Below are positions 22,800 through 35,427 of a stretch of DNA of 64,000 bases, piece after piece; the stretch's first letter is position 1; each line of letters opens with the position of its first letter. The notes under the pieces were generated by a model. That model ran no database searches, had not been told where the DNA came from, and was given only the letters and a program-made list of their open reading frames with translations. Source of the stretch: Ashinkailepas kermadecensis (lineage: Eukaryota; Arthropoda; Thecostraca; Neolepadidae). Where the stretch lies: the NCBI GenBank assembly GCA_034440615.1, contig JAOTOM010005101.1, forward strand, positions 880,035-944,034. Direction: 5' to 3'. The position numbers were made by a program, and so were the translations under genes.

Positions 22800-25700
22800 A
22801 CATGAAGATGAAGATGAAAGAACGTTAAATCAAGCTATTTTGGTACATATACTTGTAAGTGACTTATGGATGGCAGGATTGGTTTTTGCATGTTTGATAG
22901 TTTTATTTCAAATGTGAACTCAAGTTCATGCGGCGTTCTTCCAGCGACGGTAGCGGGGATAGTGAGATTGGATGAAGGTGAGATAAAGCTTTTTTTTTAA
23001 ACGCAGAATTTGAATTAAATGCGCTGGTTGGTCTCTTAGTCCGGAACACTACTGAGCATGTTTATCAACTCCACGGCCCGGGTGCTAGTAAAAATTAGCA
23101 AGGGCGAGGCCACGAACCCAGGCTGTTGTTACTGGTGATACGTTGGTTCCTACCTACCTACCTACCTAAGCCATTCTTTAAATCATACCATAATTTTATA
23201 AACTTACGTGGTACTTGTTCATAGGACTGGGCTAGAAAGTAGTGTGTAGAGAATGTCGACATTTTTGTGGTTCCTGAGTTTAATGCAAAGTGAATATCAT
23301 TCATTACAAGTTGATTGACATGAACATTGGAAATTGTTATATATTGTCATATGTTATTGTATATTGTTGATTATATTGCTGAATAAATGTCTAAATGCAG
23401 CCCTTTTAATAAACCTGAATGCAGCCCTTTTTCCAAAAGCACTATGCTTATGACAAGGTCAGTTGGTATAACTTGTAATGGGAAAGCTGGTGAATGGAAA
23501 ATTAAAGTGGTGTGTGAGATATTGATATGACAACCATGCACTTTGGGTCAGGACAGTTTTTTCTGATGTTTTTTGACCTCACTGGTATATTGTGGAATTC
23601 CTCAAGACCTTTTAGGATCTAAAATGGGTAGGTGCAGCTATCAACAATCAATCATCCATAGATGTAGATTGACAGAATCAATAATCCATGGATGAATATA
23701 ATGTGATCATATGATGAATATGATGTTAGGTGTATGTCAAAGCAAGCCAATATCCATAGCTGAAGTGTGACATAATGCAGCATCCATGGGGGTTGGGTAA
23801 ACCACAAAATTTGACATTTCCCACCTAATATTGATTTTAAAAAAGTACAATTAAGCAAACATTAACCATTAGAGCCAGTCAAAATATTGATGGAGACAGC
23901 CCAATTTTAAAGTTGAATATGCTAGATCAGATCATTTCCTAGTTTGTGTGCCACATCTGAAGTTCTGTCCATGTTCTGGAAATGTTTAATTACTTTTTTT
24001 TAGAAATATGCTGTTGTCTGCCAGCACTGGTTGCTCACACACCATTGATGTCTTTCATGGTCAGGCATCAGTGGTGTACCTATTATCTTGTTGATGCACA
24101 TGCACCAACAAATCTGCTGTGTACATGTAACAATTTAAATAATTAATTATTTCCAATTTTGTTTTTGTAACCATCTTATTTGGGGCACATGAAGAGAACA
24201 CTCTTAATGGCTAAAATGGCCAAGGTCATGTAGTTTCTGTACTGTAGATTTGGATTTTATATTATTAACCAGATTTAGATAAGAATGCATGAATACCAAG
24301 TTTATTGATGTGATTAAGATGAAGTGACTGCTTGTTTTTATTGCAAATGCTTGCTTTTCACTCTGTGACCTAAATATTACCAAAAAGGGCTTTGATGAGT
24401 GATATATAGTGATGTTAATGGAATATTTTCCAAAGAAATCTAACATATTATATCCTAACCTCCTCTTTAAACAAATGAAATGTTTAATGAGCAAATTCTC
24501 AAATTTCAGCATGAGAATTAACCTAGCGTAATCTAGACTGCTCTACAGAAACAAAGCATGCCATTAACTTATTTTGTGAATGATCTAAGTTGCAATAGTA
24601 CTGCAAAATGTTGGTTGTGCATATGTGGTATGTGATGTGAATATGATTGTGGGTAAATTTCATCTTGTCAAAAAAGCTTACCCTAAATGTTGGATGCTTC
24701 TCTGAAAATACCAGCATAGAGTAGGAAATATGAAGGTCCAGAAATAATATGGTTCATGTCATGGAACTTTTCTGAAGAAAGAAAATCATACAATCTGTAT
24801 CCACAAATAGTTGTTTGAAGATTTAATCGATGCAATAATTTGTTTTTGAAAATGTCAATCTTCTGAAAACCCTGATCAGTTGCAAACCTTGGAATTGAAA
24901 TTCAAATCTCCTTATTTTCAGATTCTGAATATCATTCTTATAAAATGTATAAATCAGCTTCTTTAGGGCTGGTGTTATGTGATCATCTGTGCTGTTCACT
25001 ACTAGGTGTTCTTTGGAGCAGGCAACAGTAGCCAACAGATAGTTTGTCAGGGTCGTGAATAACATTGGTATATGCATGCTTGTTTCTCAGAAATTGTACA
25101 TGCTATGTAAATTGTGTATTTAAAAGACATGCTGCACTATCAGCCTTGTGGTGCTTGGAAACAAATGATGCCATTCATGGTCATGCCATGCTGTTTACAA
25201 TCTACCTGGAATCAGTCAACAGCCAAGATAGTTTATCAATGATAGCCCATCCAGTACCAAAATGTCCAACACTAATAGGTGACTCAGGCTATTCCGCTCA
25301 TCTTGTCTCTGGTTTGAGTATGAATTGTCACATTCTGGTGATTTTAAAAATGCCACACTAAGATGTAAAAACATAGTCCCTACAGGTGGCCTGGGCTCTC
25401 ATTCCACTTGCTGTGTGCATGGTATTGACCAAAATAATTTATGACCTGATGTGTCTACCTGGGAGCAAGCAGGTCCACAAAGTGTGGCAATTTTAGCAAA
25501 GTCCTGTCAGTGTGTAAATAGTTGGTAACTGTTGCCTTGTGGAGTCTTGTTGTTGCCCTTTTGATGCTGTCTGTAGATCGTGAATGTCAGTCAGTGCATC
25601 TATGGGGAAAACTGGTGCTTTTAGGAAGCAGACAATTTCTGTGTGCTCCAGTAGACATCTTGGTTTGTACGTTTTGGTGGCACAATTCTGTTGGGTGTGA

Positions 25701-26639
25701 TGATTATTATACAGTGGCCAACTACAGCATGTATATTTCTGCAGCATAGTTTGCAGACTGGGGAGCAAGTGTACGTTAAGACAACCAAGTCATGCCTGCT
25801 CATCTAATACTCAGGACTTGATTACGAAATGGGTCATAAGGATATTTGATTTCATGTAAGAATGTTTTGTGTATGTGGTAGATGATAACGATGGGCTTAC
25901 GGACTGGCTATATAAGTCCTGAAGTTCTGATCGATTTTCTAAAGCAGCAAAATAATATAGTTGCTTACATTGTACTAAAAAGGCATCATTAACCTAGATA
26001 ACATTAACAATTGGGAGCTTATTTATTGTATCTTGCTATTTACTTTATCAGACATGTTTCCATGATCTTGGTGAATGTTAACATACATATAACATGTATC
26101 ACTATTGCTTAAGCAATGCAATAAGAAACTGGAATTGTAGCTGAAATCCAGCTCCTAGATTATAACATGCCAGATCATCCTCTAACTTCCATTACATGTA
26201 ACAGGATACAGTAATGCCGTGCCAGCCCGTCATAGCGAAATTTAAATTGGCGACTGCTTAACATGGTAAATGGGCACAAAATGACCTTTGGAGTCGACGC
26301 GCCCCTAAACACCAATTCACCACCACTGCTTAACATGGTGACATTAATATGCACATTTTGCTGCCAAAGAACACCTCCAAACCAATGTGGATGTTTTGTT
26401 TTGCAATCAGTTTTTTTTTTTGGGGGTGGGGGGGGCGTGGGGCATTGGTGAAGTTGCTCAATAAGACACTTTATAAGTTATAACTTAACTTAACATCATA
26501 TGTGTACTTTCTAACTGTTTTTTGTATCACAATTTTTGTGTGATAAACCAGCTATCTGACTTTATATGTGAGCCTGATTAGTACATGCACTGAACTATCT
26601 GATGACATCCTAATTAATTAATGCATTTTACTTTTTCAG
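22800..26639. other. AT-rich region without recognised genes
   Basis: Composition shifts to clearly AT-rich sequence with frequent TTGTATATTG-like words and CCTACCTACC near 23152. ORFs of 60-102 codons occur on both strands but show no domain motifs, no GC-rich codon use and no splice-bounded blocks. I see no gene in it. Confidence 0.45.
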
Positions 26640-26852
26640 ATGAGTACCATAACCGCACTTCGGTTTTATGGAAGGTCTCACTCTTCAGGTTTTGATGTTC
26701 AAGGCCCTTCGTTTCCCTGTTTTAGAGAAACGCACACGCATTTACGCATTCAGATTCCGAACATAGACCCGAGGCTGTGTGAGGGGCAGACTACTGAGGA
26801 CCTCTTAAAATACAGCACACTGTATTATTCCAAGTTGAGGAGAGGTGTGTGA
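26640..26852 (+). other. Possible short ORF or exon, unrecognised
   Basis: A 70-codon frame opens with ATGAGTACC directly after TTTTTCAG, so it could be an exon following an acceptor, or a coincidence. The peptide contains FPCFRETHTHLRIQIPNIDP. No family was recognised and no donor was assigned. Confidence 0.2.
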
Positions 26853-27499
26853 GTGCCACTGGAGATAGGAATGTGGTAGAGGACAGCTCACTGCATGTGA
26901 GGAAGTGTTGTGCCGATACCCATTTTAGGAAGGAGTCTGAGGGACCATATGCCCAGGTTCAGCGGCACCATGGGATTGAGTTGGTTGTGAAGATTGCGTT
27001 TGGGATGCGTGTCGGCGAAGCGTTTCGGGAGATGGACTGCTACTGAAGCCATCAGCAAGTGGTAGTTTGATTGCTGTTGCTCGCCTGGCAGTAACAGTTG
27101 CTTCAAATCCCGAGCAACATTGCAGCCGGCCTCGCAGCAAGAGCTGACGCTGGCGCCAGAGCAAAAGCTGTTGGCGGGCCGCAGTAACAGGAACTGCAGC
27201 TGCAAGCCGCGCAGTCATGTACGTGTGTATGTATAAAGTGTTTTTATCGTGGTGATTTGCTTTGAGTAAGACATTTTTATTCAATGTTGATGCTCTGCTT
27301 GGCTTTGATGCTCTAAAGGTTGCTGCAAGCCTTGTGAACCTCGGATGTCACAGACAGCTGACCTTCAATGATAACCAATTGGAGGCGTTGCGAGTGAAGC
27401 TTACTTTTGTGAAACTTTTATCTAGAGTTAGCAATTCCAAAGCTCACATAACTGTAAAAGAAAGGCGGCCTTCACAGACAGTAATGGCAGCCTTACCTT

Positions 27500-28458
27500 A
27501 TCGAGAGCTGCCGGGAGTGTCGCCGACCCAGCAGCAGAACCTGCCGCTGACCCAGCAACCAGGACTGCTGCCGCCTGCCCCGCAACATGGCTTGCTGCCG
27601 GCCCCGCAGCAAGACCTGCCGCCGGCCCCGCAGCTACTGTCACTGGCCCCGCAGCAAGACACGCCGTCGGCCTCGTGGCAAGATCTGCCGCCGGCCCCGC
27701 AGCAAGGACCGCTACTGCCTGTCCCGCTGCAAGACCTGCCAACGGCTTTGCAACAAGGACTGCTACTGTGGGTCTCGCAGCACCCGCAGCTAGACCTGCT
27801 GCTGGCCCCGAGACAGCACCTGCCACAGACCTTTCATCAGCACCTGCCGCCCTGTCCCGCAAGAATATTTATAGCCACTGGCTCCGCAGCAAGATCTGTC
27901 ACCGGTCCGTTAGCACCCACAGCACGGCCTGCTGCCGTCTGCCCCGCAGCAAGGACTGCTGCCGCTGGCCCCGCAGCACGACCTGCAGCCGGCCTCACGG
28001 CAAGGCCTGCCCCGCAGCAGACTGCTGCCGCCGGCCCCGCAGCAAGACCTGCAGCCGGCCCTACAGCAAGACCTACAGCCGGCCCATCAGCAAGGCCTAC
28101 CGCTGGCCCCGCAGCAGAATCTGCCATCGGCCTTACAGCAAGAACCACCGCCGCGGGTCTCGCAGCACCCGCACCTAGACCTGCTGTTGACTCCGCAGCA
28201 ACACCTGCCACCGATCTCTCAGCAGCACCTGCCGCCGGTCCCGCAAGAATGTCTACAGCCACTGGCTCCGCAGCAAGATCTGTCGCCAGCTCGGTAGCAC
28301 CCACAGCACTGCCTGCTGCCGCCTGCCCCGCAGCAAGGACTGCTGCCGCCGGCCCCGCAGCAAGATTCGCCGCCAGCCCCGCAGCAAGACTCGCCGTCGG
28401 CCCCGCAGGAAGATTCGCCGCCGGTCCCGCAGCAAGACTCGCCGTCGGCCCCGCAGTA
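27500..28458. repeat. GC-rich imperfect minisatellite with higher-order unit
   Basis: Imperfect tandem units built on CCGGCCCCGCAGCAAGACCTG, about 24-30 bp long. A higher-order repeat of about 384-385 bp is also present: GGTCTCGCAGCACCCGCA occurs at 27771 and 28156, and CTCCGCAGCAAGATCTGTC recurs at the same offset. Several frames on both strands are open, giving Pro-Ala-Gln or Ala-Gly-Pro rich translations. No frame is preferred, so a structural protein is not supported. Smaller related words extend upstream to about 27060. Confidence 0.85.
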
Positions 28459-29074
28459 AGACCTACCGCTGAACACCCAGCAAAGCCTAGTGTCTTGTGG
28501 AGTGGATCGTAGGTCGTTGTGGAGTGACTGTGTGCACGACCAAGGAACAGGGCTCCTTACAGTGGTGATCACAGCGAAGCTGATGTGACGCTATTGACGC
28601 ATTTGTATGTTTCTTCCACGTTGTGCGTTTCCAATTTCATCGTGTCGCATTTATGGTGTCATGTATGACGCTACATGACGCTACATCAATACATACCGAA
28701 ATGTACGGCGTAAGTTGTTTTTCTACGTGCAAAATGATGCATGCCACCCTAGAATAGCGATCTTGCATCCCCCAAGATCATTACACTTCATGTGCCAATT
28801 CGTTGAAGAAATGGTGCATCGAGTGTATATTTGACATGATCTGACAGTCACCAGTCCTTTGTACAGGTCATGTTCGAAAGATAATTGACCATACCGTAAA
28901 CAAATTGAAGTCGGCCCAAAAATCTGCGTGATAAGCAGTGACATCGTAAATAGGGCAACACAAATTATATTGCCCCCGTATCAAGTCATGTCAGTTATTT
29001 ACGCGCAAATTATTGAACCTGCAGCGTGCTGACACTAAATCCAGCAGGTTTCAAGGCGGTCAACATTATCTTCA
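28459..29074. other. No feature recognised
   Basis: Unique-looking sequence between the GC-rich minisatellite and a truncated TTAA-family copy. ATGACGCTACAT occurs twice near 28660-28690. No gene was seen. Confidence 0.4.
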
Positions 29075-29729
29075 AGAGAGGTCACCTCCAAAAAAATTCA
29101 ACCAGTCGTTACGCCTTAACGGATAAAGATATTTTAATGAAACTTGAAGTATTTGCTTATATTTAGGGACGCAACAAGACGCACTAGAGGATTTTTATCC
29201 GTTTTTGATTACTCATTAGTTTTGCATATTTGCCCATTTGAGTTAAAATCGAAGATTCTGGCTAAAGTAAGCATTTTGTATTGGAGCAAGTTGCCTTCGA
29301 CCAATATTTTTCGGTCCGCTCTACCCATTCGAAAAGGAAAATTAAAGAAGACTTGAAAACTCAACATTGTGAAAGAAGAATTTTTTTTTTTTGAATTTTG
29401 GGTAGCCAAAAATTATATGGCCCTCATTGATTTCGCTTTCCTTTTCTGATTCCAAATAACTTTAGTTTTTCCAAATCTCCCTCAAAATGAACTCCCCAGA
29501 GCCAAAAACATGATGTAAGTCGTGAAAGCCTAGGCCCCCTAGTGACGTCACTTTTTGTGGAATTTTTTTTAAGGGGTGGGGGGTATCTAGCCCTACTCGT
29601 CGAGCGCTTTCCGATGACACCTGTTTCGTTTTCGTGCGATGCTTAGTTTGGAGATTAGACGAGGGGGTACCTATCGACCCCCCTCGAGACGGGGTATGAG
29701 GATAAGACCGGAAAGACGGGGAGGGTTGA
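29075..29729. mobile_element. TTAA-family element, copy 3, left-truncated
   Basis: Homologous to 16544-17378 and 32494-33332 from the GAGGTCACCTCCAAAA block to the right end GACGGGGAGGGTTGA. The left ~100 bp with the TTAACC terminus is missing and the right TTAA has mutated to TTGA. It shares GATGACACC, TCGTGCGATGCTTAGTTTGG and CCCCCCTCGAGACGGGGT with copy 2. Confidence 0.75.
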
Positions 29730-30792
29730 GACATTGCCTGAGGTGACCTCAAGGCTGAATTATGTACGTAATAAACTAATGATGATTCATCGGTAGAACC
29801 TAAATGCTTCGAACTTTTATCTCAGTCCATTAGAAGGACATTGCCCGAAACGACGATGGCAGTGCATAATATTGGGAATCGGTGGATATTAAACCAAAAA
29901 AACCCGAGCCTAAATATTTCCGAAGATAACAAAAAAATATTCCAACATGTTCCCAATTAAATGCAGATTTTTATCTGGGGTGGACAAATTTCGAACCATC
30001 TACCAATTTTTCATAAACAATGTAGCTTTGTAAATTTCACTTATTTTGACAGCATGTGAACAAATTTTAAACCTCAAAACCCGAGTCAAATTTTTTTAAA
30101 ACGGTTTTTTTTCTTTCTGTTGCTTACTCTCTGGGGTCTCGGCAACACGATCCGAAGTGGACATTTCATGAGTCACGGCGTGGTTTTAACGTAGGTTCGC
30201 AAAGAGACCGGTAGTTCCAATTGTGCGAACTGCACAGGCCAGTATATATGCTGCTTAAAGTGTCTAATGTATCAATATTAAGTTCGCAGTGGAATGTAAT
30301 GGACGATAACGGATCTAAGGCAATTTCTCCATTCGTTAAGCACTGAAATTATGGCACAAATAAACAACAAAATGCATAACATTTGAGCATGCGTTAATAG
30401 TACCAATAACAGCCACCAGAGGCGCTGCCATCGATGTCCGCATTAGTTCCCTATCGCATACAATACACATTGCCTGCGTAAAGCCGTGGAAAATATTGGC
30501 CGTTTTGGCTTGACATTGCACGCAAGGTGCTGCCGAGTATCGCCTTGGCTACGTCACAGGCCCGGAACAACTTGGACCCCCACCCCCCCGGGTATACCTA
30601 GCAGTTTTGTGATGTTTTTTTCACTCCAAACGTCCACGAATATCAGTTCACTTAAAGTGTGATGCACCTTTTTGATAGTCGAAGTTGGTCGGTAATCAGA
30701 TGCTTCAGCGTCTAAATGCAATAGTCGTGAGAGTAAATATCCACACAAGTCATAGTGTAGCGATCACAGCCAAGTCAATTTTGAAATTATAC
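29730..30792. other. No gene recognised
   Basis: Short ORFs only. Homopolymer runs (C at about 30580) and a CTCACTCC word near 30620. No second copy of this sequence was noticed in the window. Confidence 0.4.
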
Positions 30793-31816
30793 TTAACCCG
30801 CGCACGTCCGGGGGGGGGGGGGGCAGATATCTGCCCCCCCCCCGCGGTTTTTCCTACTTTGCCACCATACTAATCGGGTTAGCAAGGCCAAACCTCGCAT
30901 GGCTGCTCATTGGTCTTTTCCGCATATCCTCATAAATTTTTCACCCTGGGTCATCTCAAGTCAGGTCACCAGGTCAGGCGAAGTGACCTAACGTCCCTCC
31001 GAGTTCTAGGTGGCATCACTCCCACAATAATTGGGCGATTTATTTCAAACTTATATCACGTCATGATCTTATCAGGGTCTATAATATGTATATCACGGTT
31101 TTTTTTCGTAGCGTTGACCTGAGGTCAGGTCGTGGCCATGGCTTACCCATTATAGTCCTATGGAAAAATATACAAATGTTTCCTGGTTACATATTTGCTC
31201 TCGGAATGACCTCCAACCGTTATGGCGTGTAGTTGGAAGCTATTCGCAATGCTATCGCTGACATTTTTGCTCAGTGGCCCCACCAAGGTCAGCTGAGGTC
31301 ACCTGAAATCACTAGCACATTTCTGCGCATTATATCGCAATGCATTGAGCTAGAAGGCTGAAATTACCGTCATTGTGCTTGTATCGCCAAGACGTGTCGA
31401 TTGATATATTACATGACCTCCATACTCTACCCCATAACCTTGACCTGAGGTCATTGTTTCGGTGACCCATCTGTTGACCTGACCTCCAATTACGCAGCGT
31501 ATGTCGATAGCACATTTCAAGGGCTGTCGAATAGCATTTGCAGTTTGTTTCTATCTGTTACAGGCCCTGAGATATGTGCCAATATCTGAGGGTCCCACCC
31601 GATCTGGTCGAATTTGACATATGATGACCCAGTGACCTAAATATTGACCTGAGCGAGAAAATGACCGAAATACTTTCGATAGAGCTGGTCACCAGCTATC
31701 CAAAGCCATTTTCTGTTTCTCGCTACCTAGCATAGTTCTCGAGATCTTAGGGGGGCAGACATCTGCCCCCCCGGACATGCGAAGTTGGCGCGGACCGCCG
31801 GACGTGCGAGTGTTAA
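30793..31816. mobile_element. TTAA-ended element rich in AGGTCA half-sites
   Basis: Left end TTAACCCGCGCACGTCCGG at 30793. Right end, read inverted from 31816, TTAACACTCGCACGTCCGG. The two agree at 17 of 19 positions. Subterminal GGCAGATATCTGCCCCCC (left) and GGGGGCAGACATCTGCCCCC (right) also pair. The interior has no transposase but has many AGGTCA / TGACCT words, for example near 30959, 31131, 31290, 31438 and 31475. It is related to, but distinct from, the 0.84-kb TTAA family: both begin TTAACC(C/T)G(C). A terminal TTAA suggests piggyBac-type mobility. Confidence 0.75.
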
Positions 31817-32493
31817 TACATATGCGAATGGACCTGGATTATGGTGACTTAACAATACCCTTCTCAAAGATTACTTTTCATTTGCAGTGTGCGTGCAGGG
31901 ATTAAAAGTGAATAATGCTAACAACAGCGTACACGGGACAATGTTTACGGTTTCGATTTGAAGCTAGAAGTGATCACGAGTGCCATTCGAGCGAGTGGCA
32001 TCAGAAGCAGTAAAGAAAAGGTCAGGCAGAGGAGAAAAGAAAAAATTGTATTAAATGACTAAAACAATATGGGACTGACTGCTTTTGTCTCCAGTTCTAC
32101 CAATGAATTTTAAAGCAGACACAGAACTGTTCGTGATCGAGTAAATGCATTCCAGGAACAAAAAAGCTTGACCTGCTAGTTATGGTCTAGATTGAGAAAG
32201 GGAAAACCATGGTTGGATACCTGCCAAATACTTCTTCGGTATGTACCCCCATTAAATGCTAAGGACACATCAATGTTTTGGAAACAGACGACGGGCAACT
32301 AATTTCCGACAACGGAGACGTTCTTGAATATTGTTACGCATCGTTTAATGAACTATATGAGTCTACATGTCATACAGATAATAGCTATCGGCGAATCAAC
32401 GACAATCTGACTTCTATAGATTTCCCCAAATTAACCAAAATGGAAAGAACTCCTGCAATAGTCGTTCTACAAGTGATGACTGTCTACATGTGC
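31817..32493. other. Spacer between TTAA elements, no gene recognised
   Basis: A short open frame begins at 32278 and runs into the neighbouring element, so it is not a gene by itself. The peptide SDNGDVLEYCYASFNELYES could be a remnant of a LINE ORF, but this is too weak to call. Confidence 0.3.
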
Positions 32494-33332
32494 TTAACCC
32501 GCGCCGTCTCGGGGGGGGTCGTTATCGAGCCCCTAAGGTTTTCCGCGGATAGTGAAAGAACATCGCGCGGTAGCGCGCCGAAATATAGCATACCTTTTCC
32601 TACAACAATTTCGCATGTTGTGCCAAGATTTGGAAGTCAGGTCATCTAAGGTCAACGAGTTAGTCAAGGTCAGGTGAGGTCGCCTCCAAAAAAGTTCAAC
32701 CAGTCGTCACGCTTTAACGGATAAAGATATTTTAATGAAACTTTCAGCGTTTGCTTATCTTTAGGGACGCAACAAAACGCACCATAGGAATTTTCTCTTC
32801 CGTTTTTGATTACTTATTAGTTTTGCATATTTGCCCATTAGAGTTAAATCGAAGATTCTGGCTAAAGTAAGCATTTTTAATTTGAGCAAGTTGAGTTCGA
32901 ACGTTTTTCAGTCAGCTCTACCCATTAGAATAGGAAAATTAAAGAAAACTTTAAAACTCAAATTTGTGAAATTTCAAAAAAAAATATAATATTGATTTTT
33001 TGGTGGCCAAAAATGTTATAGCCCTGATCGATTTCGCTTTCCTTTTCTGATTCCAAATAATTTTTTTTTCTCAAATATCCCCAAAATGAACTCCCCAGAG
33101 CGAAAAACATGATGTAAGTCGTGAAAACCTAGGCGCCCTAGTGACGTCACTTTTTGGGGGACATTTTTTTTTGTGGGGTGGGGGGAGATGTCTGGCCCTA
33201 CTCGTCGAGCGCTTTCCGATGACACCTCTTTCGTTTTCGTGCGACGCTTAGTTTGGAGATTAGATGGGGGTCCCTATCGACCCCCCTCGAGACGGGGTGT
33301 GTGGATATGACCGGAAAGACGGGGAGGGCTAA
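32494..33332. mobile_element. TTAA-ended non-autonomous element, copy 2
   Basis: Left end TTAACCCGCGCCGTCTCGG. Right end, inverted, TTAGCCCTCCCCGTCTTTCC. The subterminal pair CGGGGGGGGTCGTTATCGA (left) and CGAGGGGGGTCGATAG (inverted right) adds a second inverted match. About 839 bp, nearly the same length as copy 1. The interior is colinear with copies 1 and 3. No coding capacity. Confidence 0.75.
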
Positions 33333-33799
33333 GGGCACGATGAATAGTAAAGCTACTTCGGCTTCTGGATTTTCGAGGGAATTTTCCCTTTTTCTTCTGG
33401 TCGGGCGTGGGGAACATTACATAAATGAAATGAAGCAAAAGAAAGAGATTACATAAATGAAGCAAAAGAAAGAGGAGCGTTTTCATAGCGCACCGTCGTG
33501 GAGTGTTAACATTGATAGCAAACAGGGTGATCGAAAGAGTATTAAGAATATATCGATTTGCCTACTATATAGTTTCTAAAATAGTGGCTAAGGTCTTGTC
33601 AAATATAATGAGGAGTGTCGTGGAAAGCACGTGTATAATGACCTTTGAGATTAAACTGGCTCAGTTAGAGGAAGTCTTGTTGGTTCTAGCTTGCGAACTC
33701 TACCGGATGTTATTAATTACTACGAACGTAATGACTTGGAGAAATAGGAGAAGTCGGTTTTGGTCAGAACAGTTAAGCTTTTCGTTTTTTTTCTAGAAC

Positions 33800-33895
33800 A
33801 CTACACGAGGACACTAGAACACTAGAACACTATTCTGTTGATCGTGTTTAATAAAATAGTGTTTCTAAAATAGTGTTTCTAGAACACTATTCCAG
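33800..33895. repeat. Hairpin-forming repeat of AGAACACTA / TAGTGTTCT
   Basis: Several direct copies of CTAGAACACTA at 33813-33830 are followed by inverted and mixed copies AATAGTGTTTCTA at 33855-33880 and TAGAACACTATTCC. Small fold-back structure, with no gene. Confidence 0.7.
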
Positions 33896-34168
33896 CCGTT
33901 GATGCGTTGATTAGTACCTTGTACGTTTGGAGCTTGTTTTCCAACAAAAATGAAATATTTGGGAGCAAATATAGTGTGCCATATCAGTTTTTGTAAGACA
34001 TAATGGTCTAGGGGGTACGCCCACCAAAGGGGTAATATCGCCCACGCATTTAGCGAAGTTCCCTTTAGCCATTTAGAGTCATATTATTTTTCACAGAGGC
34101 TCATTTGATACCAAGATGACGATGATTATCTCCTAATTACGAGTCGTGTGAGGAAAAATGTGGCATAT

Positions 34169-34657
34169 TTAACAGCGTGAAGCACGGAAGAGGTCATACA
34201 ATTCGTGGATGGTACGAATTAGTTTTTCTAGGAAGCGTAGAAAACCATTAGGTTTATCTTTTGCTTGTACATGCAATGGAATTATGATGTTACGCTCTTG
34301 TAGTACTCTCTCCAGACCGGGGCGAGGCTCTCCCGGGAGCCCGCCCCACGTCCTCAGGTTTTTTTTCCGGGATAGCTGTCGAATGAGTAGACACAGAGAT
34401 ACGAAACTGTAGTACCTTGATATACATCTGTTTTGCATATCTTGAACACATTTCAGGCCACGATCGTTGGTCATTGACTCAAGACGGGCAAAATAGAGAA
34501 ATGTTCCCAAACCTTCAAAGAGCCAGCATTCCGGGTAGTTACAACATATCAACGCCAAGCTCAGACCATGCTGTTCTTTCATCAAAGCGTACAACTGTGT
34601 GTAATTAGGGGCGTTTGGAATCGTTTGGAGGGGCGCCATTTCCTCGGATAGGAACAA
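34169..34657 (-). other. 162-codon ORF, unrecognised
   Basis: The longest unexplained ORF between the TTAA elements and the LINE block. The product contains YPECWLFEGLGTFLYFARLE, a PGEPRPGLERVLQERN stretch and a basic-hydrophobic C-terminus (FLRFLEKLIRTIHELYDLFR). There is no signal peptide and no known motif. It could be a fragment of a TE ORF or chance. No promoter or splice evidence was seen. Confidence 0.25.
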
Positions 34658-35427
34658 CTGTCAAGGTCCATAGGGAGGGGGGAGGGTACCTTAGACTGAC
34701 AATTTGTTGAGCTGGGGAGGTTGAGTACATACCAAAAGGGCATATATTCCTCTCAGGAAGCTCTTTTCTTCTAAAGACGGTACCTATTCCTCTGATAGAG
34801 ACATTTTTGCTTAAAAAAATATGCTAAGCGAGTGGGGGACTTTTACACTCACCAGTCTCCGAGAACGTCACGAGAACTTTGTAATACAATGTTATGTTCT
34901 TCGAGCTCATGGTGCATGCTCATGTCTATTAGCGGGAGTGTCCGAGACTACCTAAGCAATGTTGGATATGAATCTCGATGATACAGAATTGGTGCGAGAG
35001 TCAGGAAAGGTATCCATACGGGTTCTCGCAGTTCTCAACCGCGCGTCTCCTGCAGTGCAATTCGACGCCATCTTCCTTTTTCGACCGCTTCATGGAATAG
35101 CCGTGCATGGTGAGTATCAGTCCATGTATCTAGCCTTTATACATTACCAGTAAATAGAGAGAAGATGTCAGTCAAATGAAAATAATGTAGTGGACGTCTT
35201 CTTTAGTGTTGCGATTTTACCAAGCTGAAAGTATCACCAAGTGGGAAAGGTGCATGGCTGGGATGGGTGCGCCACCACCACACACTTAGTAACCTAGATC
35301 CATGAAGAACAAATTTGATGATATACAAGTTTGTTTACCTGCCACTGGCATCCAATGGGCAGTGATATGCATCTCTGAAGTATGACTTAAGAAGGTGTAC
35401 CAAACAATTCTTTGACATTAACAATTA
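34658..35427. other. No gene recognised
   Basis: Short ORFs only (for example 34959-35153). Nothing with motif support. Confidence 0.4.

Noticed and set aside
27262..28512. 416-codon ORF that might be a Pro/Gln-rich protein; its start (ALLGFDAL) faintly recalls a retropepsin end
   Set aside because: The motif is a single short match and the rest is frame-drifting minisatellite. No integrase, reverse transcriptase or LTR is nearby.
27428..28572. Antisense Ala/Gly-rich or Cys-rich ORFs
   Set aside because: Products of the same minisatellite read backwards, with no frame preference.
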